Source: Gammaproteobacteria bacterium UBA7376 (GTDB taxonomy: Bacteria; Pseudomonadota; Gammaproteobacteria; Pseudomonadales; Azotimanducaceae). From it: DNA of 18,746 bases. Shown here piece after piece: positions 1-7,655 of this stretch. Below the pieces are notes generated by a model, which was given only the letters and a program-made list of their open reading frames with translations, ran no database searches and was not told the DNA's origin. Where the stretch lies: positions 36,294 to 55,039 of the forward strand of contig DKNY01000046.1 in NCBI GenBank assembly GCA_002470275.1. Direction: 5' to 3'. The position numbers and the translations under genes were made by a program. Each line of letters starts with the position of its first letter. Within the stretch, counting starts at the first letter, position 1.

Positions 1-18
1 ATAATAAGGGGAGAGTTA

Positions 19-2757
19 GTGCTTAACCATTTTATGTTACGTAATGTAACTGTTTTTATGTCTTTGTGTTTCGGTTGGTCGGCCATAGTGGCTCACGCAG
101 AAGACAACGCCACAGAAGACGGTGCGCCATCCTACATCGAAGAAGTATTGGTGATGGGTGAGCGGGGAGACTTAAACGTGCTCGACCGGTCGATGACGGT
201 CACGGGTTTCAACGAAGCCATGATCGACCAACTGGGTATCAACAACAATAACGATCTGGAAATCCTGACGCCGGGGTTACAGATTGGTCATGAATCACCG
301 GACTCCGGACACGGAAACCATATCTACCTTCGCGGTATTGGTTCTGAAAGACACCAAGAGTTCTTCAGCGATACGGCAGTGGCAACGTATGTTGACGGTA
401 TTTACACCGACGAAGTCTACGGTCTCGAGCAAGGTAACCTGTTTGATATCGAGAGAATTGAGGTGGCTAGAGGACCACAGGGTACGACGGGCGGTCGTTC
501 GGCCATCGCGGGATCCCTACACTACTGGTCTAAGCGCCCTTCTGAGGTTTTTGACTCTAAATTCTTAGCGGAGTACACCGATCAGTTTTCACAGCGTTAC
601 GAAGTCGCGCTGGGTGGCCCCATCGGTGACAGCGGATTCATGTATCGCGTGCGCGCGGGCAAGTGGATGGGCCAGGGAGCTCAGGAAAACATCGGCCCCG
701 GCGGCAACTATGACGAGCCAGATCAGTTCAGCATCACGCCACAGCTTCGATACAAGAACGACCAGTGGGATATCAACCTGTCTTGGACGCACACTGAGGA
801 CAAGGGTGCCCCCCGGTCATCTGTTGGCTTGAGCCCGAGAGACACCACTACGGAGTGCTTGACGGCTGGCACGTTGAATGGTGAAGAGGTTTGCGCTGAG
901 CTAAATCCCTACTATCAGTCTCAGCAGACACCCTCAATCACGGATTGCTCACCAACCCCTAACAATGTCGTTTGTGATTCATCGCGGCTTCAAAACGTGG
1001 TTGATCACAATACCGTAGGCGAGCAGGACAGTGAGCTTGACAACATTGGTTTTGACGTAGCGTATTCACTAACTGATTCGCTAACCCTGAACTACAAGTT
1101 TGGATATCGTGAGTCTATCGACAACGCCAAAACTGACGTAGATAAAACGTCAAGAACGATTGGCGGCACCTGCCCAGATCCGGCTAATCAAAGCCCATTC
1201 TGTGCCTTGGATGGTGCAGGGTTGCTCCCTCCTAACGGGTTTTACGAGTCGCGATATGCTCGCTACAACGAGCAGACTTCTCACGAAGTCACGCTGGTCT
1301 CGAACTTTGAGGGTGCGTTTAACTTTGTAGCTGGTATTTACCAGCGTGATGGTGACGAGCCTTACGACGCGCGTTTCTTCCGTATGGGACAAGAGGCGAT
1401 CAATATTGATGGTTTCGAGGCCTGCACAGGTGAGGGCGGCCTTTCGGCGGCATTACCACCTCTGGCGGATAACGCGATCACCTCAGCTGCGGCGATCAGC
1501 GGTCTCTGGTCTTGCCCTGGCACGCCTGCTGACGTTGCGCTGGCAGAACACTCCAACGTTCCTGGTTCCTTGCAGCCAACAACCGGCAACCCAGAGGGAC
1601 ACTACCTCTCGTTCTTTGGCCACACGGCCTTCGCTACTGAGGCGGTTTATTTTAATGCCGACTACACCGTCAATGAGGATTGGACAGTGTTTGCCGGTAT
1701 CCGATACGACGAAGAAACGCGAACCCACGTTCAAAACGATGTTCGAATCGCGCTCGCTGGGACCAACAGCGTAACGGGCGAATCCTATGGCAGAAACCTT
1801 TGGTATTTCCGTAATGCTAGCGTTGAAGGCTATGAGTGGAAGAAGGACGCTGTTTGGGAAGACGTCACCTGGAACATTGGCGCGGAATACAGCATTAATA
1901 GCGATCAAATGGTTTATGCACGAATCTCTCAAGGTGCTCGTGCGGGTGGCTTTGCTGGCTTCGGTCAGCCCACTACTGCGGGTGATACCTTCGGAATATT
2001 CGACTCTGAAAGGCTGCTTAACTATGAAATTGGATTAAAAGGTCTGTTCCTCGATAGCAGCCTGCAGCTAGAAACCGCTGTCTTCCACATGGACTTCCAA
2101 GAGCACTGGGTGAACTCCAGCCGCTTGCGCGATGCTGCGGAACGCCGACCAGGAGAGAGCATCTTCGAGGGTGAAATGAACACCATTGAGGGTACGACTA
2201 TTACTGGATTCGAGATTGCCGGCGCGTACAAGGTGACGGATGAGCTGACGATTAGAGGGTTCTATAACTATCTAGATTCCTCCGTTGGTGAATTCACCAC
2301 GCTGTACTGCTGTGATGAGACTCAGCCCTCTACGGAAATTGAGTTCGTCATGAATGACGGAACGGTTACCACACAGACTATCCGCGAGCCTTCAGTGTTC
2401 ACGGGCAACACCCTGGCGCTTATGGCGAAGCATAAGTACTCGGTGACCGCGCTGTATGAGCCTGAAATTGCCTACGGTAGCCTGACGCTGCTGGGATCGT
2501 ACAACTATACGGGTACCCGTCACCCAGACCTGTCGAATCTAGAAAGATTCGAGCTGGAAGACTATACCCGTGTTGATCTCCGAGCGATTTGGAATTCGCC
2601 TGCACAAGACTACACGGTCACGCTGTATGTGAAGAACGTGATGGATGAGATCGCTGTGCAGCAGTTCAGACCGATCGAAACTGGAACGGGAGCTGACGTC
2701 AAAGGATCTCTGACTGATCCTCGCGAAATCGGCATCAGCGTTCTTTGGCAAATGTAG
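19..2757 (+). CDS. TonB-dependent outer-membrane receptor
   Basis: This 912-residue protein is an outer-membrane ligand-gated transporter powered by TonB-ExbBD. The GTG start is chosen because AGGGGA lies 6-7 nt upstream; an ATG at 34 would also give a good signal peptide but has no ribosome site. A signal peptide with likely cleavage after AHA (residue 27) is followed by a TonB-box-like stretch IEEVLV (40-45), a plug domain (about 50-170, with NIxLRGIG-like and RGPQGT motifs, the latter at 151-156) and a long beta-barrel of alternating segments to the C-terminus, which ends VLWQM rather than in phenylalanine. The mature protein has ten cysteines (280, 292, 310, 319, 385, 395, 469, 499, 764, 765), all in regions that read as extracellular loops. 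Substrate cannot be told from sequence; siderophore-type and sugar/aromatic-type receptors share this layout. It is alone in its transcription unit on the downstream side, since a terminator follows. Its promoter lies outside the window. Confidence 0.95.
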   Translation: MLNHFMLRNVTVFMSLCFGWSAIVAHAEDNATEDGAPSYIEEVLVMGERGDLNVLDRSMTVTGFNEAMIDQLGINNNNDLEILTPGLQIGHESPDSGHGNHIYLRGIGSERHQEFFSDTAVATYVDGIYTDEVYGLEQGNLFDIERIEVARGPQGTTGGRSAIAGSLHYWSKRPSEVFDSKFLAEYTDQFSQRYEVALGGPIGDSGFMYRVRAGKWMGQGAQENIGPGGNYDEPDQFSITPQLRYKNDQWDINLSWTHTEDKGAPRSSVGLSPRDTTTECLTAGTLNGEEVCAELNPYYQSQQTPSITDCSPTPNNVVCDSSRLQNVVDHNTVGEQDSELDNIGFDVAYSLTDSLTLNYKFGYRESIDNAKTDVDKTSRTIGGTCPDPANQSPFCALDGAGLLPPNGFYESRYARYNEQTSHEVTLVSNFEGAFNFVAGIYQRDGDEPYDARFFRMGQEAINIDGFEACTGEGGLSAALPPLADNAITSAAAISGLWSCPGTPADVALAEHSNVPGSLQPTTGNPEGHYLSFFGHTAFATEAVYFNADYTVNEDWTVFAGIRYDEETRTHVQNDVRIALAGTNSVTGESYGRNLWYFRNASVEGYEWKKDAVWEDVTWNIGAEYSINSDQMVYARISQGARAGGFAGFGQPTTAGDTFGIFDSERLLNYEIGLKGLFLDSSLQLETAVFHMDFQEHWVNSSRLRDAAERRPGESIFEGEMNTIEGTTITGFEIAGAYKVTDELTIRGFYNYLDSSVGEFTTLYCCDETQPSTEIEFVMNDGTVTTQTIREPSVFTGNTLALMAKHKYSVTALYEPEIAYGSLTLLGSYNYTGTRHPDLSNLERFELEDYTRVDLRAIWNSPAQDYTVTLYVKNVMDEIAVQQFRPIETGTGADVKGSLTDPREIGISVLWQM

Positions 2758-2795
2758 CCCATATGCTGATCGACCCAGTCGATTAGTGAACGAAG

Positions 2796-2832
2796 AAAAC
2801 GGCTGGAGCGAATGCTTCAGCCGTTTTTTTTT
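2796..2832 (+). terminator. Intrinsic terminator of the TonB receptor gene
   Basis: A near-perfect stem of 14 pairs (AAAACGGCTGGAGC with GCTTCAGCCGTTTT, one G-T wobble) closes a GAAT loop and runs into nine consecutive T at 2824-2832. It lies 39 nt after the receptor stop codon, so the receptor and the dikinase downstream are probably separate transcripts. The A-run on the 5' arm means it could also work weakly on the minus strand, but no minus-strand gene ends here. Confidence 0.9.
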
Positions 2833-2849
2833 GCCCTGGTGCTACCGGG

Positions 2850-2894
2850 CTTTCACGCTCTGGAAACCGTGTGTGAAAAGCGGGTGAATACCCG
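2850..2894 (+). promoter_or_regulatory. Two adjacent small hairpins in the leader of dikinase 1
   Basis: The gap 2758-3009 holds, after the terminator, two possible hairpins. The first pairs GCTTTCAC (2849-2856) with GTGAAAAGC (2873-2881), with one bulged A. The second is CGGGT-GAAT-ACCCG at 2881-2894, a perfect 5-bp stem with a GAAT loop. They share one base, so they are adjacent or mutually exclusive. They could be a regulator site, a leader RNA or chance. A weak promoter-like pair, TTGACC at 2906 and GAGTAT at 2929 (17-nt gap), lies just downstream and is poorly supported. Confidence 0.25.
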
Positions 2895-2997
2895 TCGGCG
2901 GAGAGTTGACCCCCACCAGCGGGCTAGTGAGTATGGGCGGCTGAAAAATAAACGATAACGACCATGCGAGGCCGAGAGGAAATGCCGCGCGTTGGGC

Positions 2998-3005
2998 AAG
3001 GAGGG
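2998..3005 (+). promoter_or_regulatory. Ribosome-binding site fixing the start of dikinase 1
   Basis: AAGGAGGG ends 4 nt before the GTG at 3010 and is nearly the full anti-16S complement. It rules out the in-frame TTG at 2992, which lies upstream of this site and has none of its own. The GTG start also aligns the protein with its paralogue at 7656-10466. Confidence 0.75.
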
Positions 3006-3009
3006 CGCA

Positions 3010-5829
3010 GTGCACAACTTTATTGTTCCGTTAAATACAAAGGACGACGATTTAGAGACCGTTGGCGGTAAGGGTCGCTCATTATCAAAGTTAGTGAACG
3101 CGGGGTTTCATGTACCCACGGGATTCCAGGTGACCACACAGGCCTACAGGAACTTTGTCAGTGAGCATGATCTGCTGCCCCAAATTTTACAGCACGCACA
3201 ACCAATCTTAGTAAATGGCATGCTCTCTTTCGCGGAAGCGTCTGAGAACATTCAGCAGCTTTTTTACGGGTCAAATCTCGGTACCCAGCTGTCCGAAGAT
3301 ATTTTTGCAGCCTACGGAGCGCTATCGGATACGCCCGCCGTGGCTGTGCGCTCTTCCGCTAACGCCGAAGATCTACCCGGACTGTCCTTTGCCGGCCAGC
3401 AGGAAACCTACTTAAATGTTCGGGGTGCCGACGAGGTGTCTGACGCGGTGAAACGCTGTTGGGCATCCTTGTGGACCGCTCAAGCCATCAGCTATCGCCA
3501 CCAAAACGGGATTCCGCAGGACTCTGTGGCCATGGCCGTTGTGGTGCAGGTTATGGTGCCCTCTCAGGTTTCCGGCATCTTGTTTACCGCAAACCCGACC
3601 ACCGGTGAACGCAGCGAAATGATCATTAACGCCAGTTTTGGGCTGGGTGAGGCCGTGGTGAGCGGTCAGGTGACCCCAGATACCTACATCATGGATAAGG
3701 CATCGGGGGAGGTAAGGGAACAAATTATTGGGCCTAAGCAACAAAAAATCGTGTCTGATGCGGAGCAGGGGGTTCGGCTGGAAGACGTTGCGGAAAGCGA
3801 TCGGGCGCTATCCTCGTTGAGCGGCGAACGCCTTGCGGAGCTGTTGGCCGCCGCGAAAAAGATAGAAAACTTATTCGACGGCCTACCCCAAGATATTGAG
3901 TGGGCCTATGGCACAGATGGGGCGTTGGCCTTGTTGCAGTCCAGGCCCATCACCAATCTGCCGGTGCAGCCGATAGAGGTTGTTTGGGAGCCGACGCCTC
4001 CGGCCATTTACGTTTCACGGCGGCAGATTGTGGAAAATATGCCGGATCCGATTTGTCCCCTTTTTGAAGAACTCTATCTAACCGAGGGCCTGGAAAGCTC
4101 GAAAACCGGCAAGCGAGAAAGTATGCAGGTGGGCGGCGGTCCGCTATTCGTGACGGTGAACGGCTACGCCTATATGCGCTTTGACTTCAAGCGCATCGTC
4201 GAGCGTCGTGAACGTGAAAAAGGAAACGCCCAGCCGGTGACCGAGGCCGAGATAGAGGCGGAAGAACAAAGAGCAGCAGAGTTAGAGAGTGCCAAACAAG
4301 CCCAAGAGGAGGCCATCGAACTACAGGAGAAATCTGACCTCGAACTGTTTTTGTCAGAAATCCCCAGTGCCGATGCGGACGAGTTTAGGGCCTGGGCGGA
4401 AACCCAGGACGCGGCCACCCTGGCGCACCGTGTTTCCATGCCTGAGAGCGACAACCCCACTTATTCCTTTGCAACCAAGACGGCGTTCAATAACAGGCAG
4501 TTAGCTGAATGGCACGACGAGACGGCGCCGAGACTGAAGCAGGCGAAGGACAAGTGGCGTCAGCTTGACTTAAAAACAGCCAGTGACGACGAACTGCTGG
4601 CGGGTATAACCGAGCTGTCCATTGAGGAAGGCCGCTACTGGTCTACCAACGCCTCGCACTCCTTCGGTGTAGCGAAGTCGACGGACGATCAGCTGCAGTG
4701 TTTCTTGCGTGAAACGCTGCCTGACGAACAGTTCATCAGCGGCCAATTTCTATCCGGGATTTACTCTAAATCTATGGAGGCGAATGGCGAGCTGTTTGAG
4801 ATCGCCAAGCTGGTGCGTGCGGAGGAAACGTTGGTCCACCTCGTCGCCGTGACGCCGCTTCAGTTCCTGATGCCGGCCTTTGCGGAGCGAAAGGAAGCCG
4901 AGGAGGTCTTGGCGGCTATCGACAGGTACCTGAATGTGTATGGCCATCAGGGCTACAGCATGGATTTTGTGGAACCCACTCAGGTAGAGGACCCTACCGC
5001 GCTCCTCGCGTCGCTGAAAGCCATGGTGATGGACCCAGACTACAATCCTAAGCACCAGGATGAACGCGCACGCCGTGTTCGGGAGGAGAAGTTCGAAGCA
5101 GTTTCAGCCTTGCTTAGCGGTCTGCCTTACTGGCAGTTCCGTTACCGCCTATGGCTGGCGTTACGCTACAACTACATTCGTGAGGAGGTTGCCTTTCTCT
5201 TCGGTTATGGCTGGTCCGTACTGCGCCCCATGGCGGCGGAGTTAGGGCAGCGTATGGTGGATCAGGGCACCATTAACCAGGCGGACGACGTTTACTTCCT
5301 GGTGAGCGCAGAGATCAAACAGGCAATCCAGGCTCGAAGCCAAGGCAAGGGGTTGCCTGAGTTTGGCAAGCTAGCGGCCGAACGCCGGGAGCTGCGGGAG
5401 GCGCGTAAGCGTCACCACCCGCCAGGCACCTTGCCTGCAGAGGCGCGTGAAGATCCGGGCATTAAGTTCAAGGAAACCCAAATTTTGAATGACGACGACA
5501 GTAATTTGATGCGCGGCTTTGCGGTCAGTTCTGGCCAGATCACGGCCCCGGCGAGCGTCATCACCGGGCCCAGTGAGTTCGAAAAGATGGTGCCAGGCTC
5601 TATCCTAGTCAGCCCTCTGACTACGCCGGCGTGGACACAGCTATTTGCTCACGCCGCCGGACTGGTAACCGATATGGGCAGCATTCTTGCCCATGGATCT
5701 ATCGTGGCTCGGGAATACGGCATTCCTGCCGTTCTAGGCGTGGGTAACGGGACCGTGCGGATTCAGCATGGACAGACCATCACCATAGATGGTGATGCGG
5801 GTACGGTTATCATTCATGAGGACGATTAA
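3010..5829 (+). CDS. Dikinase 1, rifampin-phosphotransferase-like (ATP-grasp plus C-terminal phosphohistidine domain)
   Basis: This 939-residue cytoplasmic enzyme should split ATP into AMP and phosphate while moving the beta-phosphate, through a histidine, onto an acceptor. Residues 1-320 are the PPDK_N-type ATP-grasp domain, with K21 in VGGKG, R114 in AVRSSANAEDLPG, E297 in DIEW and Q310/R312 in LLQSRPIT, matching the ATP-binding residues of this family. Residues 320-830 are a large helical acceptor domain, with a Glu/Lys-rich probable coiled coil at about 393-445. The last 110 residues are the swivelling phosphohistidine domain, with H895 in ILAHGSIVAREYGIPAV. The protein stops 44 residues after that histidine, so it lacks the PEP-binding barrel of PEP synthase and PPDK. 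Architecture therefore matches rifampin phosphotransferase (about 870 residues), not PEP synthase. The acceptor is unknown. It sits 180 nt upstream of the cyclase pair on the same strand, and a paralogue lies beyond that pair on the opposite strand. Confidence 0.9.
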   Translation: MHNFIVPLNTKDDDLETVGGKGRSLSKLVNAGFHVPTGFQVTTQAYRNFVSEHDLLPQILQHAQPILVNGMLSFAEASENIQQLFYGSNLGTQLSEDIFAAYGALSDTPAVAVRSSANAEDLPGLSFAGQQETYLNVRGADEVSDAVKRCWASLWTAQAISYRHQNGIPQDSVAMAVVVQVMVPSQVSGILFTANPTTGERSEMIINASFGLGEAVVSGQVTPDTYIMDKASGEVREQIIGPKQQKIVSDAEQGVRLEDVAESDRALSSLSGERLAELLAAAKKIENLFDGLPQDIEWAYGTDGALALLQSRPITNLPVQPIEVVWEPTPPAIYVSRRQIVENMPDPICPLFEELYLTEGLESSKTGKRESMQVGGGPLFVTVNGYAYMRFDFKRIVERREREKGNAQPVTEAEIEAEEQRAAELESAKQAQEEAIELQEKSDLELFLSEIPSADADEFRAWAETQDAATLAHRVSMPESDNPTYSFATKTAFNNRQLAEWHDETAPRLKQAKDKWRQLDLKTASDDELLAGITELSIEEGRYWSTNASHSFGVAKSTDDQLQCFLRETLPDEQFISGQFLSGIYSKSMEANGELFEIAKLVRAEETLVHLVAVTPLQFLMPAFAERKEAEEVLAAIDRYLNVYGHQGYSMDFVEPTQVEDPTALLASLKAMVMDPDYNPKHQDERARRVREEKFEAVSALLSGLPYWQFRYRLWLALRYNYIREEVAFLFGYGWSVLRPMAAELGQRMVDQGTINQADDVYFLVSAEIKQAIQARSQGKGLPEFGKLAAERRELREARKRHHPPGTLPAEAREDPGIKFKETQILNDDDSNLMRGFAVSSGQITAPASVITGPSEFEKMVPGSILVSPLTTPAWTQLFAHAAGLVTDMGSILAHGSIVAREYGIPAVLGVGNGTVRIQHGQTITIDGDAGTVIIHEDD

Positions 5830-5937
5830 CCCTTAGGGCGACGATGCGCGGGTAGGCGTAGGTCATGCCTTCTGCTCGAGAGGCTTCATTTGGGAGATGG
5901 AGCCCTGACAAAAATGGCTGGGTTATTGGGTGAATGT

Positions 5938-5951
5938 CCGTCAGATGACGG
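5938..5951. promoter_or_regulatory. Palindrome CCGTCA-GA-TGACGG upstream of cyclase 1
   Basis: A perfect 6+6 inverted repeat with a 2-nt centre lies about 60 nt before the cyclase 1 start, in the 180-nt gap between dikinase 1 and cyclase 1. Its left arm abuts an upstream GGGTGAAT octamer (5928-5935). The size and symmetry suit a dimeric repressor operator, but no regulator gene is present in the window. A second GC-rich hairpin (CCGG-GTGC-CCGG, about 5958-5969) follows. No T-tract terminator is seen in this gap, so read-through from dikinase 1 into the cyclases is possible. Confidence 0.3.
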
Positions 5952-6009
5952 TTGGAGCCCGGGTGCCCGGCACGTAACCTGAACCACTTTTAAGGCGGAG
6001 GAAGCCATC

Positions 6010-6825
6010 ATGTTTTCGTTGGACGGCTATAGGATTGTTGATCTCAGTCCCCGGGTTAGAGCCCGGGTGTATCGTGTTGACGGCACCGTAGAAGAGGGCA
6101 CAAGAGACCCCTACGGGCGCCCTTGGGTTATGGAGGAAGGCCGGTTCGCTGGCGATAATTCGCTCTTTACGCTCTATTCTGCCCCTGAGGGGGATAGCGA
6201 GTGGCATCAACAAAGAATGACGTCTCATCACGGCGCTCACGTGCAGGGAGGCAAGGGCCATATTAGCCATTGGCTGGGCGCGTCGCCTGATATGAAGGGC
6301 CTTTGGGAGATGCCCATTGAGACCTTTATGGGCGAAGCCTCGGTCTGCAACCTTTCTCACCTGGCACCTCGTGTCCTCGGCGAGGGTGAGACTTATCCGC
6401 TTGGTGAAGGCTACAGCCTAAGCAGTAAGGCCGGAGAGCTGCGAGGCGTAGAGATAAAGCCCGAACATCTAGGGAACGTTGCCAAGGGCGATATCGTGCT
6501 GATGACCAGCAGTCATCAAGGCCTGGAGCAACCCTGGCTATCCCCGGCAACGGTGGCCTGGTTGATCGAAGATCGTGAGATCAAAATGTTGGGCCTCAGC
6601 GCAACCGGCATTCTATGGCAGTATGACCTCAAGGTCGCAGCGCCAGACAATTCGCCGGTAAGACGGATGTTGCTCGGAGCCAACGTGCCCATCGCGCACC
6701 CGCTCGTAGACATCGATCAGCTTAAATCCGATCGGGTTATTTACGTGGGCTTACCCCTGCGAATGAATAAGTTTGAGGCGAGTTTTATCAGGGCGGTGGC
6801 CTATGAAGCCCCGGAGGAAGCGTAA
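6010..6825 (+). CDS. Cyclase-family metal hydrolase 1 (kynurenine-formamidase fold), variant motif
   Basis: This 271-residue protein belongs to the cyclase family (PF04199 type: kynurenine formamidase, isatin hydrolase and relatives), cytoplasmic enzymes that hydrolyse amide, imide or lactone bonds. GGAGGAA 6-7 nt before the ATG supports the start. Residues 8-30 (RIVDLS, then EEGTRD) and 100-120 (GLWEMP, CNLSHLA) follow the family layout. The metal motif, usually HxGTHxDxPxH, reads H73-H-G-A-H77-V-Q79-G-G-K-G-H84: the threonine and proline are lost, the metal-binding aspartate is glutamine, and the last histidine is shifted by one. The paralogue immediately downstream has the same pattern. 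Compared with it, this copy carries an extra 26 or so residues at about 122-148. The stop codon overlaps the next start by one base. It may be a functional variant, a non-catalytic partner, or both; the substrate is unknown. Confidence 0.85.
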   Translation: MFSLDGYRIVDLSPRVRARVYRVDGTVEEGTRDPYGRPWVMEEGRFAGDNSLFTLYSAPEGDSEWHQQRMTSHHGAHVQGGKGHISHWLGASPDMKGLWEMPIETFMGEASVCNLSHLAPRVLGEGETYPLGEGYSLSSKAGELRGVEIKPEHLGNVAKGDIVLMTSSHQGLEQPWLSPATVAWLIEDREIKMLGLSATGILWQYDLKVAAPDNSPVRRMLLGANVPIAHPLVDIDQLKSDRVIYVGLPLRMNKFEASFIRAVAYEAPEEA

Positions 6826-7565
6826 TGATTAATATGAAGAATACCCGCGTTGTCGATTTAACCTGGGAAATAAACTCCCGCGTGACACGCCTGGATGGCT
6901 CGATAGAAGAGGGCACCAGAGACGTCTACAATATGCCCTGGATTGTGGAGGAGACCATCAACGAGCGTGATGGGACCATGGAGCACCTGGTGGGCGGCAA
7001 CCGAGCCACAATCCCCGAGTGGCCCATTGGGGTGGTTAGCGGACATATGGGGTCCCATATTCAACTGGGCGTGGGCCACAACGATAACTGGACCTGCCTG
7101 CCGGAAGGGATGCTTGGTCTTTGGGAGATGCCTTTGTCGACCTATTGCGGTGAAGCCGTGGTTTGCAACCTGGATCATCTGGCGGGGCAGCCCATTTTGC
7201 CAGAGCATCTGTCAAATGTGCGGGAAGGAGATATCGTACTATTGGGGAGCGCGCACAGTGGTGGTCAACAGCCCACCATCGTGAAAGAGACAGCGGATTG
7301 GCTTGCGGAAGAAATGAAGATCAAGATGCTTGGCGTGGGCGTCCCCGGCATCTCTTGGGAAACTGCGACCGATGCGCCGGAGCCGAATAACTCCCCCACC
7401 CACCGAGCGATGACAGGCAACAATATTCCCATTCTCTATCCGCTGGTGAATATTGATCAGCTGACCCAAGAGCGCGTCTACGTGATCAGCTTTCCGCTGA
7501 ACGTTGATCCCATGGAGGGAACCTGGGTACGCGCTGTGGCCATCGAGGATGTGCCCTCAGCGTAG
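6825..7565 (+). CDS. Cyclase-family metal hydrolase 2 (kynurenine-formamidase fold), variant motif
   Basis: This 246-residue protein is a paralogue of the preceding gene and of the same family: the two align without gaps from residue 1 through VDL, EEGTRD, GLWEMP and GEAxVCNLxHLA. Its start ATG overlaps the upstream stop as TAATG, with GGAGGA about 7 nt upstream, so the pair is translationally coupled and likely made in equal amounts. The metal motif is H74-M-G-S-H78-I-Q80-L-G-V-G-H85, again with glutamine in place of the metal-binding aspartate and the last histidine one place later than usual. Both copies keeping this variant argues for function rather than decay. A heteromeric enzyme is plausible, since cyclase-family proteins form oligomers. 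A second ATG at 6834 could also start the protein, losing three residues. Confidence 0.85.
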   Translation: MINMKNTRVVDLTWEINSRVTRLDGSIEEGTRDVYNMPWIVEETINERDGTMEHLVGGNRATIPEWPIGVVSGHMGSHIQLGVGHNDNWTCLPEGMLGLWEMPLSTYCGEAVVCNLDHLAGQPILPEHLSNVREGDIVLLGSAHSGGQQPTIVKETADWLAEEMKIKMLGVGVPGISWETATDAPEPNNSPTHRAMTGNNIPILYPLVNIDQLTQERVYVISFPLNVDPMEGTWVRAVAIEDVPSA

Positions 7566-7580
7566 CGCACCGCCAAACAT

Positions 7581-7610
7581 GATCAGGGAGGGGATCGCCC
7601 CTTCCTGGTC
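7581..7610. terminator. Hairpin between convergent cyclase 2 and dikinase 2
   Basis: A 13-bp stem with two G-T wobbles (GATCAGGGAGGGG paired with CCCCTTCCTGGTC) closes an ATCG loop, 16 nt after the cyclase 2 stop and 46 nt from the dikinase 2 stop. There is no T-run on either side, so it is not a textbook intrinsic terminator, but its place between convergent genes suggests it ends or protects both messages. Confidence 0.6.
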
Positions 7611-7655
7611 AGCTCAGGCCGCCCGACGGTGGCCAGAGATGGCCCTATGACCGCC

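Noticed and set aside
2964..3072. Small ORF beginning at ATG 2964 overlapping the start of dikinase 1
   Set aside because: About 35 arginine-rich codons, out of frame with the dikinase and overlapping its ribosome site; no sign of being a real leader peptide beyond its position.
3010..5829. Annotation as PEP synthase or pyruvate phosphate dikinase (also for 7656-10466)
   Set aside because: Both proteins end 44 residues after the phosphohistidine, so the C-terminal PEP/pyruvate-binding barrel of those enzymes is missing, and an unrelated 500-residue domain lies between the ATP and histidine domains.
6010..7565. Calling the cyclase pair kynurenine formamidase (kynB)
   Set aside because: The catalytic metal motif departs from that of characterised formamidases in both copies, and no other kynurenine-pathway gene is nearby.
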